Source: an uncultured Lachnospiraceae bacterium (GTDB lineage: Bacteria > Bacillota > Clostridia > Lachnospirales > Lachnospiraceae). Taken from it: a DNA stretch of 12,366 nucleotides. Location of the stretch: NCBI GenBank assembly GCA_947175845.1, contig CAMWOK010000060.1:1-12366 (forward strand). Direction: 5' to 3'. Both the position numbers and the translations under genes were made by a program. This document shows positions 7,268 through 12,366 of this stretch, piece after piece; position 1 is the first letter of the stretch, and each line of letters opens with the position of its first letter. Below the pieces are notes generated by a model that was given only the letters and a program-made list of their open reading frames with translations, did no database searches and was not told the origin of the DNA.

Positions 7268-8863
7268 TTACTGTACGCCGAGCTGTGCCCAGCTGGATGC
7301 GCCTATGTAAGGAAGGAAATGATCTACGTTTCCGCCCTTATCCATAATCTTAAACGCATTGTAAGCAGGTTTCTGTGCGCCGTCGCTTCTCATCAAACCG
7401 TTTGCAAGTTTGTCCTGTGCAACCTCGATCGGATTGTCGATCACGCTGTTGAAAGTAACGCCCTTGATTGCCGGCTGTGCTGCGATCAGCTTGTATGCAT
7501 AAACCAGCGCTGCCGCCTGAACTTCCTCGTTTGTGTCACCGCTTGCAGACATCGAAGAGAAGCCTACCTCGGAGATAAACAGGTTTCTGATAGCGCCCGA
7601 AGGTGCAAGGAATTCCGGCTTTGTCATATAGTTTACAATCACATCGATATTTGTCGGAATAATCATATCCGCATTTTCTGTGTGGTTCACTTTCACAAAA
7701 CCATATCCCGGTGCAACTGTCCAGAATTTTGCGTGTGTCAACGGTACCGGATACGGATGGAATGAGAGACCCCAGTCAATATTTCCTGTTCTTGCGATCT
7801 CAGCATTGAACGTATCGATCACCTTTTTTCCAGGGAATAAGTTGCCGTCATCGAAGTTCCATCTCTGGTCGATGCATGCATATACGTTCGCACCGAGATT
7901 ATGGCTCTTGATCGCATTGTAGCATACGCGGAACTGTCTTGCGTATCTGAGTGCAAGCTCCTCTGCGGAGATCTCGCCGGCATAGTGCCACTGTCTGCTG
8001 CTGTTTACCTCATTGCCGATCACATAGTTGTGAACGGAACCATGGCTGCCGCCATTGTAGCGCTCTGCGAGGAAGGACATGAGCGCCTCGAGCTTCTCAG
8101 CACCTGGCTGTGCGTCAACGTTCACCGCATAATAGTGCGGGTTGACACCTGTTCCGAGCGCTTCGGGATAGATCATATCCGCTGTTCCGGCGCTGTAATC
8201 GTTTAAGATACCAAGTACGATATCAACATTCTGTGCATTGTAGATTTTTACCAGCTGGTCTGTCGCCTGAACCCAGAAAGCATTGAACTGGTATGTTTTT
8301 CCGTTGTAAGTGTAGTTGAAACCGCCGCCGCCGTCAAAGAACTGTGATGTTTTGATGGATGTAGCCACATAGCCTGCACCGAGCTCGGAGAGGCTGTTTG
8401 CATACTGCCAGTCACAGAAAAGACCCTTCTTGGTTCCGGTTGCTTCCGCGATGCTCTTTGTGGATCCCTTTGCGACTGCCTCGGGATTTGTGATGTACAT
8501 CTCTGTGCTGACCGGGACAAACATGCCGCCGCGCTTTGCTGTGATCACGAATCTGGAGTACAGTTTGGAGTTTGCTGTGTCAAGCTCCAGAGGAACTGCG
8601 AACTGAACCAGCTCTGCCGCCGGTGCCGCTGCACAGTAATCCACTCTTGCGCCAATTTCTCTTTCGTATGTCTTTAGTGCGAACAGATAATAATTTCCGT
8701 CATCACTGGGTGCAACTGCGCCACTGGCAATAACATTTACCTGATTGCCTTCGATGTAGCAGTAGTTCATGGTGACCGTCTCACCCGCAGCCATAACGGT
8801 CAACTGCATCACAAAGACAGTGAGCACGGTCAAAAGCATTCCTAATTTCCACTTTTGCTTCAT
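7268..8863 (-). CDS. Secreted DUF5722-like protein, probable TIM-barrel glycoside hydrolase
   Basis: A 531-aa exported protein. Residues 1-26 are a signal peptide (KQKWK, then a hydrophobic core, ending VMAA), with no lipobox and no LPXTG or other wall anchor. Residues 27-125 look like a beta-rich N-terminal module. From about 145 to the end there is a barrel-like pattern: YVIGNEVNSSRQWHY (280-294) places E285 after Asn as in the acid/base of clan GH-A enzymes, SFHPYP (367-372) is a typical barrel loop, and LFISEVGFSS (428-437) gives E432 as candidate nucleophile. The sequence resembles DUF5722 proteins. The sugar substrate is unknown, and I infer the activity from motifs only. The start ATG (8863) has GGAGGG 6 bp upstream, and the gene has its own promoter, so it is not dependent on the upstream membrane-protein gene. 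Confidence 0.78.
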   Translation of the reverse strand: MKQKWKLGMLLTVLTVFVMQLTVMAAGETVTMNYCYIEGNQVNVIASGAVAPSDDGNYYLFALKTYEREIGARVDYCAAAPAAELVQFAVPLELDTANSKLYSRFVITAKRGGMFVPVSTEMYITNPEAVAKGSTKSIAEATGTKKGLFCDWQYANSLSELGAGYVATSIKTSQFFDGGGGFNYTYNGKTYQFNAFWVQATDQLVKIYNAQNVDIVLGILNDYSAGTADMIYPEALGTGVNPHYYAVNVDAQPGAEKLEALMSFLAERYNGGSHGSVHNYVIGNEVNSSRQWHYAGEISAEELALRYARQFRVCYNAIKSHNLGANVYACIDQRWNFDDGNLFPGKKVIDTFNAEIARTGNIDWGLSFHPYPVPLTHAKFWTVAPGYGFVKVNHTENADMIIPTNIDVIVNYMTKPEFLAPSGAIRNLFISEVGFSSMSASGDTNEEVQAAALVYAYKLIAAQPAIKGVTFNSVIDNPIEVAQDKLANGLMRSDGAQKPAYNAFKIMDKGGNVDHFLPYIGASSWAQLGVQ

Positions 8864-8920
8864 TTGATTCCCTCCATCGTAAAAAATATAGTGTATTGTA
8901 AGAATGTTGTTACATAAATC

Positions 8921-8949
8921 ATTATATCATATAATGGGCATTCTTTCAA
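8921..8949 (-). promoter_or_regulatory. Strong sigma-A promoter of the DUF5722-like gene
   Basis: Minus strand: TTGAAA (complement of 8944-8949), 17 bp, TATAAT (complement of 8921-8926), with TG giving an extended -10 (TGaTATAAT). Expected start is near 8914, about 50 nt ahead of the ATG. One of the best promoters in the window. Confidence 0.82.
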
Positions 8950-8965
8950 CTGATTTGTGGATGAT

Positions 8966-8987
8966 AAAAAATCCGGAGCCGCAGGAT
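8966..8987 (-). terminator. Possible weak terminator after the GT-C-like gene
   Basis: On the minus strand ATCC...GGAT (complement of 8971-8987) flanks a short interrupted stem and is followed by TTTTTT (complement of 8966-8971). It begins at the stop codon. The stem is only 4 bp plus one pair beyond a mismatch, so read-through is likely. Confidence 0.35.
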
Positions 8988-10405
8988 CAGGGCAGTATGG
9001 CAGCCATTTCCAGATAGATCGGCAGCGCGTTGAAAAATACCATATAAACTGCGCTCCCGACAGCGATAAAGAAGGCAGATGCCACGCTGAGATTGACGAG
9101 CAGTCCCGGCAGGGAGGCGTTCCTGATTCTGACCTTTAAGAGCCGTTCAAGTCCGCGAACCGTGTAGTACATGAGCGGGATCAGCGAGGGCAGGACGTAT
9201 CTTCCCTGATGCTGATAGTCCATGGTGTATGCGTAGCGAATCATGACGACGAGAGGAAGAAGCGCACACAAAAACATGTTCAGATGAAAAAACACCTGTC
9301 TGAAGCGCAGTTTTTGCCCCTGCCTGTCCGCTCTGCCACACATCCAGGACACTGCCCACCCCAGAATACCGGCGCCGAAAAACAGCTTGTAGGAGAGATA
9401 GGTCCAATAATTTCCACGGATGCTCAGCGAGCCGAACGCGGCGATAAAACTGTCGTAGAGGCACTGAAAAAACTGATTTTCCCGGAGCATCTGAATGATG
9501 CTGACCCCTCTTGCCTGATAGGTGTTCAGGGGGCTTGTTTCCTCCAGGGAATACAGCAGGGCGAGCTGTTCCTTTGTCTTGAGACCAAGGATATCGCCGT
9601 CGAGGACAATGTAGGCCCGGACAAACCACCAGCCCGCGCCGGCAAGAACGAGGACGCTCACCAGTATGCCGCGGCGGAGCATATTTTTCCAGTCGATGAC
9701 AAGCCGGCCTTCTCTGCTGATGAACGCTGCCACAAACAGAAAAACACTGCACAGAATATATCCGTAGGCATTGTAGTAGGACAGCGCGCACAGCACGATG
9801 CCGACGCTGAGCCACACACAGTTCTTGGTGTGAAAGCCATCCTGCCATCCGCATACCAGAGCGTACAGAATCACTGCGGTGGAGAGCATGCAGCAGGAGT
9901 CGGTGTTGATGTAGGTGTGGACAAACAGCCCTTCCGGCAGGTACATGACCGCGAAGCAGAAAAGCCAGCGGAAACGGCTGTCTGCAAAAATTCGTTTTCC
10001 GAGCAGATAAACGACCCAGGCCATGAGAAGCCCGAAGAGAACGTTGACAGAGCGCCCGGCGTACAGCAGGGCAGACTGCGCATCGGTAAACAGACGCACA
10101 AACCGCATAAAATAGCCCTGGATAATATAGGGAAGCACGTTGTACAGCCCGTAGGAAAAGCCGCAGCCTGTGATGCGGACTTCCTCTTCAAGTCCTGTCG
10201 GGAGTGTCCCGTGCTCGCAGATAAATTTTGGAATCAGCATGCGGAAGTACTCGTCAGGGGGGCTGAGTGGAACGGCCGAGACGCGATCAACGTGCGGCTG
10301 ATACAGCATCATTGTCACGGTCATGATAAAAAATCCTGCAAAATAAATGAGACATATGAACTGTTCCATGCCTCGTCCCTTGGATCTGTCACTTGTTTTC
10401 TGCAT
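8987..10405 (-). CDS. Multi-pass membrane protein, GT-C / DUF2142-like glycosyltransferase candidate
   Basis: A 472-aa integral membrane protein with about eleven hydrophobic segments. After the first segment (about 15-34) a loop holds PLSPPDEYFR (46-55), with the acidic pair D51-E52 where GT-C enzymes keep their catalytic or metal-binding acids and where DUF2142 proteins carry 'PDE-x-x-H'. Other landmarks are YINTDS (165-170) and DYQHQGRYVLPSLIPL (396-411), the latter like the 'Q-x-GRY-x-LP' of DUF2142 and PMT-like proteins. Such enzymes move sugars from a lipid carrier onto surface polymers or proteins outside the membrane; acceptor and donor cannot be read. The start was set at the ATG at 10405, which has GGGAGG 5 bp upstream. 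The ATG at 10456, 17 codons earlier, coincides with the expected transcription start and lacks a ribosome binding site. Confidence 0.7.
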   Translation of the reverse strand: MQKTSDRSKGRGMEQFICLIYFAGFFIMTVTMMLYQPHVDRVSAVPLSPPDEYFRMLIPKFICEHGTLPTGLEEEVRITGCGFSYGLYNVLPYIIQGYFMRFVRLFTDAQSALLYAGRSVNVLFGLLMAWVVYLLGKRIFADSRFRWLFCFAVMYLPEGLFVHTYINTDSCCMLSTAVILYALVCGWQDGFHTKNCVWLSVGIVLCALSYYNAYGYILCSVFLFVAAFISREGRLVIDWKNMLRRGILVSVLVLAGAGWWFVRAYIVLDGDILGLKTKEQLALLYSLEETSPLNTYQARGVSIIQMLRENQFFQCLYDSFIAAFGSLSIRGNYWTYLSYKLFFGAGILGWAVSWMCGRADRQGQKLRFRQVFFHLNMFLCALLPLVVMIRYAYTMDYQHQGRYVLPSLIPLMYYTVRGLERLLKVRIRNASLPGLLVNLSVASAFFIAVGSAVYMVFFNALPIYLEMAAILP

Positions 10406-10432
10406 AGTTTCCTCCCGATTTTTAAGAAAAGA

Positions 10433-10449
10433 ACGCGCGTTGTGCGCGT
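10433..10449 (-). repeat. GC-rich hairpin in the leader of the GT-C-like gene
   Basis: ACGCGC (10433-10438), 5-nt loop, GCGCGT (10444-10449). It lies inside the predicted 5' leader, starting a few nt after the transcription start. It may stabilise the mRNA; nothing else supports a role. Confidence 0.4.
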
Positions 10450-10462
10450 GGTCCATGATATG

Positions 10463-10490
10463 ATTATAGGTTATTTTGCCACACTGTCAA
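10463..10490 (-). promoter_or_regulatory. Consensus sigma-A promoter of the GT-C-like gene
   Basis: Minus strand: TTGACA (complement of 10485-10490), 16 bp, TATAAT (complement of 10463-10468). Both hexamers match the consensus fully. Expected start is near 10456, giving a leader of about 50 nt. Confidence 0.85.
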
Positions 10491-10560
10491 GAAACAATTG
10501 CATGTTTTTAATGGACAATTTTAGTTTCTCGGTAATTTGACAGAAATACAGGTGATTCTG

Positions 10561-10585
10561 GTGTGAAATATGTGTGAAATATGTG
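10561..10585 (+). repeat. 11-bp tandem repeat upstream of the DUF3048 promoter
   Basis: GTGTGAAATAT at 10561-10571 and again at 10572-10582, followed by a third GTG. The period is about one turn of the helix, and the array ends 12 bp before the -35 at 10597, a position suited to an activator or repressor bound as a tandem dimer. No known operator is recognised. Confidence 0.55.
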
Positions 10586-10596
10586 CCAAAAATAGG

Positions 10597-10625
10597 TTGC
10601 AGATTCATTTTAATCGAGATATAAT
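10597..10625 (+). promoter_or_regulatory. Sigma-A promoter of the DUF3048 gene
   Basis: TTGCAG (10597-10602), 17 bp, TATAAT (10620-10625). Expected start is near 10632, about 46 nt ahead of the ATG at 10678. A TTGACA at 10537 has no -10 at a usable distance. Confidence 0.75.
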
Positions 10626-10677
10626 ATGTTTCAGTAGTGATGTGTACAATGATAAGACAAACAGGAGGAAGGGATCT

Positions 10678-11838
10678 ATGCGAAACAGAAAACAAAAATG
10701 TATGATGGCCTGTGCGGCGATGCTGGCAGCGGTAACTGTGATGACTGCTGTGAGCGGAGACCAGGCGGCGCCCCAGACAGGAAACGGGACGGTGACAGAG
10801 GTCAGCATGGAGTATGCTGCCAGGGAAAATATTCTTCCGGTGACGCTGCTTGAGATGACAGGAGAGGATGTGCAGACACTTCCCTCCGCGCAGCTGACGA
10901 CACCGCAGGGCAATATGTACCGCAGTGAGCTGACAAACGAGTGGATTGATATCAGCCTGCAGCAGCAGAGGCCGGTGGCGATCATGGTTGATAATGAGAA
11001 AGTATCGTTGCCGCACTATGGGCTGACAGAGGCAGATGTGGTGTACGAGATGATGAACAGCACTGCAAACGGCCGCATCACGCGCCTGATGGCGATTGTC
11101 AAGGACTGGGGAAAGATCACGCGGTTTGGAAACATCCGCAGCACGAGACAGACCAACGTTATGCTGGCGGCGGAGTGGAATGCCATACTGTGCCATGACG
11201 GCGGACCGTTCTACATCAATGAGTGGATCGCAAAGCCGTATTCCAACAACCTGAGTGGCGGATTTGCCCGCATCAACAACGGCAAGAAGAGGGAGTACAC
11301 AGAGTATATCACGACAGGGGAGCTTGCAAAGAGAATCAAGGCGGCAGGTTATACGACAACGTACAATCAGTACTATCCCGGACCGCATTTTCTGTTCTCG
11401 GACTCAGAGATCGATCTGGCAGCGCATCCGGCTGCACTGCCGTGTTCACAGGTTCTGCTGCCGTTCCCGCACAACCAGTCGATGCTGATGTACAACCCTG
11501 CGACAAAGACATACGACTATTATGAGTATGGAAAAGCGCATGTGGATCCGCAGCACAACAATGCGCAGCTGACGTTCAAGAATGTGCTGATACAGGACAC
11601 TACGTTCGCGCAGCTGGACAAGAATGGATACCTGATCTACAATGCGATTGACGCTGGGCGTTCCGGCTATTATATCACAAACGGCAGGGTGATTCAGGTA
11701 GTTTGGGCAAAGGTGGCAGAAAATGCCCCGACAGTCTACTTCGACAAGCTGACTGGACAGCAGATTCAGATCAATACCGGCAAGACTTACATAGCGCTTG
11801 TACCGTCCGATTCGTGGGCCAATGTAGTGGTGCAGTAA
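10678..11838 (+). CDS. Secreted DUF3048 (YerB-like) protein
   Basis: A 386-aa exported protein. Residues 1-27 are a signal peptide: basic RNRKQK, then a hydrophobic run to about 25. The cysteines at 8 and 12 lie too early to form a lipobox, unlike B. subtilis YerB, which is a lipoprotein. The N-terminal DUF3048 domain starts at RPVAIMVDNEKVSLPHYGLT (98-117) and goes on through ADVVYEMM (119-126), GRITRLMAIV (132-141), RFGNIRSTR (149-157) and LCHDGG (171-176). The C-terminal part (about 255-386) has LTFKNVLIQ (298-306), a GRSGYYITNGR segment (327-337) and a GKTYIALVP ending (368-376), matching the family's C-terminal domain. The biochemical role of the family is not established to my knowledge; a cell-envelope location is expected. 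The start ATG 10678 has AGGAGG 9 bp upstream. The frame is open to 10570, but that part precedes the promoter. Confidence 0.88.
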   Translation: MRNRKQKCMMACAAMLAAVTVMTAVSGDQAAPQTGNGTVTEVSMEYAARENILPVTLLEMTGEDVQTLPSAQLTTPQGNMYRSELTNEWIDISLQQQRPVAIMVDNEKVSLPHYGLTEADVVYEMMNSTANGRITRLMAIVKDWGKITRFGNIRSTRQTNVMLAAEWNAILCHDGGPFYINEWIAKPYSNNLSGGFARINNGKKREYTEYITTGELAKRIKAAGYTTTYNQYYPGPHFLFSDSEIDLAAHPAALPCSQVLLPFPHNQSMLMYNPATKTYDYYEYGKAHVDPQHNNAQLTFKNVLIQDTTFAQLDKNGYLIYNAIDAGRSGYYITNGRVIQVVWAKVAENAPTVYFDKLTGQQIQINTGKTYIALVPSDSWANVVVQ

Positions 11839-11852
11839 CGCTTTTGCATTTG

Positions 11853-11865
11853 GCAGTCTGACTGC
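11853..11865 (+). repeat. Inverted repeat GCAGTCTGACTGC
   Basis: A 13-bp dyad 14 bp past the DUF3048 stop. No T tract follows (ATAAAAATC), so it is unlikely to terminate on its own. Its right arm runs into the candidate sigma-G -35 element. A second dyad with the same centre (GTCTGAC) is at 11907-11919. Confidence 0.4.
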
Positions 11866-11892
11866 ATAAAAATCAAATTTTTACAGATAATA
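11864..11892 (+). promoter_or_regulatory. Candidate sigma-G (forespore) promoter of spoVAA
   Basis: GCATA (11864-11868), 17 bp, GATAATA (11886-11892). Compare with the B. subtilis sigma-G consensus, GMATR, about 18 bp, CATNNTA: the -35 matches fully and the -10 differs only in its first base. The spoVA operon is sigma-G dependent in B. subtilis. Expected start is near 11899. The spacer holds an AT-rich dyad TAAAAAT/ATTTTTA (11867-11883). Confidence 0.45.
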
Positions 11893-11941
11893 ACCATGTA
11901 TAGGAAGAGGTCTGACCTCGGAAAGGCATGGTTATTTTTTT
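11889..11941 (+). terminator. Terminator of the DUF3048 gene, with an inner hairpin
   Basis: AATAACCATG (11889-11898) pairs with CATGGTTATT (11927-11936), a perfect 10-bp outer stem that runs into seven Ts (11935-11941). Within the loop GAGGT/ACCTC (11907-11919) forms a second hairpin. The left arm overlaps the candidate spoVAA -10 element, and the T tract touches the spoVAA start codon. Confidence 0.75.
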
Positions 11942-12366
11942 GTGGCAAATGTAGTGTTGTATCTTATGGCAAAACAGAATGTGGCGCTGGACAAAGCGGA
12001 TGTGGAGCTGTCTGACGTGGCGAGTGTGTACTGTGAGGACAAGGCAGTGCGTGCGAAGGCGGAGGCGCTCAAAATCCACCGCTTCCGGCAGGGCGGACAG
12101 CCCCGGGTGGTAGTCAGCGTGCTGAAAATTATTGAGCAGATCACAAAGCTCTGTCCGGGAATCACGGTCGAGAGCATCGGGGAGACCGACATCATCATAG
12201 AGAAGGCGTCGCTGCAGCATGACAAACCCGAACAGAAGTATGGACCGTGGGCGTACATCAAGATTGCGATTGTGGCGCTCATCTGTTTCTTTGGCTCGGC
12301 GTTCACGATCATGGCATTTCATAATGATGTGGGGCTTGCGGATGTGCTCGCCAGAATCTATGAGCT
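11942..12366 (+). CDS. spoVAA: Stage V sporulation protein AA (SpoVAA), 3' truncated
   Basis: The first 141 codons of a frame that runs off the window. The N-terminal part (MANVVLYLMAKQNVALDKAD, 1-20) begins a soluble alpha/beta region; residues about 103-126 are a membrane segment (IKIAIVALICFFGSAFTIM), followed by AFHNDVGLADVLARIYE. The 'FFG-x-AF-x-IM-x-FH-x-DV' stretch is the SpoVAA hallmark. SpoVA proteins sit in the inner forespore membrane and move Ca-dipicolinate into the spore and out at germination. I chose GTG 11942 because it keeps the first beta strand (NVVLYL) that lines up with other SpoVAA proteins; ATG 11966 would remove it. The nearest ribosome binding site, GGAAAGG (11920-11926), is 15 bp upstream, longer than usual. 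Confidence 0.9.
   Translation, partial: MANVVLYLMAKQNVALDKADVELSDVASVYCEDKAVRAKAEALKIHRFRQGGQPRVVVSVLKIIEQITKLCPGITVESIGETDIIIEKASLQHDKPEQKYGPWAYIKIAIVALICFFGSAFTIMAFHNDVGLADVLARIYE

Noticed and set aside
9209..10540. A 443-codon open frame on the plus strand opposite the GT-C-like gene
   Set aside because: The minus-strand protein has an ordered pattern of membrane segments, a consensus promoter and a good ribosome binding site; the plus frame is hydrophilic nonsense without a start signal and runs through the promoter region.
10537..10542. TTGACA as -35 of the DUF3048 promoter
   Set aside because: No -10-like hexamer lies 16-18 bp downstream; the TTGCAG/TATAAT pair at 10597-10625 is properly spaced.
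10471..11388. A 305-codon minus-strand frame opposite DUF3048
   Set aside because: It overlaps a well-supported secreted protein, shows Cys/His/Arg-rich shadow composition and has no promoter or ribosome binding site.
11895..11901. CATGTAT as the sigma-G -10 of spoVAA
   Set aside because: It does not fit CATNNTA and lies 26 bp from the GCATA -35, which is too far; GATAATA at 11886 fits better.
11889..11941. A riboswitch or other structured leader RNA ahead of spoVAA
   Set aside because: The stem-loop is short, lacks the conserved cores of the riboswitch classes I can recall, and is explained by a terminator with a T7 run; mobile elements, tRNAs, rRNAs and CRISPR repeats were also looked for across the window and not seen.
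11873..12322. Minus-strand frames opposite spoVAA (149 and 126 codons)
   Set aside because: The plus frame encodes the SpoVAA hallmark stretch; the minus frames have no family resemblance and pass through the terminator.

Overview
The window looks like the chromosome of a spore-forming, probably motile member of the Firmicutes, class Clostridia, most likely family Lachnospiraceae (a Roseburia-like genus is possible). The reasons are forespore genes at both ends (spoIIAB-sigF on the left, spoVAA on the right), strong AGGAGG-type ribosome binding sites, a flagellar-type sigma promoter, and several proteins that resemble families common in that group (DUF6033-like, DUF5722-like, DUF3048/YerB). 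Family calls come from reading protein motifs only; no search was run.

Layout. Bases 1-878 hold the end of spoIIAB and all of sigF, the forespore sigma factor and its anti-sigma partner. At 908-935 is a near-perfect sigma-28 (SigD/FliA) promoter leading a soluble DUF6033-like protein (1005-1847), closed by a strong terminator. Next is a potassium uptake operon, trkA-trkH (1971-4815), with its own extended -10 promoter. It converges with a PHP-domain phosphoesterase on the minus strand (4820-5617), which is transcribed divergently from a PLP-dependent Orn/Lys/Arg decarboxylase-type enzyme (5743-7191). A bidirectional terminator separates the decarboxylase from a secreted DUF5722-like, probably glycosidase-fold protein on the minus strand (7268-8863). 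Beyond it, also on the minus strand, is a multi-pass GT-C/DUF2142-like membrane protein (8987-10405). A 272-bp divergent intergenic region with two good promoters leads to a secreted DUF3048 (YerB-like) protein (10678-11838). The window ends inside spoVAA (from 11942).

How the parts relate. In Bacillus subtilis spoVAA follows sigF directly. Here about 11 kb of mostly housekeeping and cell-surface genes with independent promoters lies between them, so the block reads as material inserted between two parts of an ancestral sporulation cluster, or as a cluster split by rearrangement. There are no transposases, integrases, tRNAs, CRISPR arrays or phage genes. The most interesting signals are regulatory: the flagellar-sigma promoter on a gene of unknown function directly after sigF, and a terminator just before spoVAA whose left arm overlaps a candidate sigma-G -10 element, so that read-through RNA would terminate while RNA started there would not. 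I did not find a convincing new multi-gene defence or biosynthetic system.
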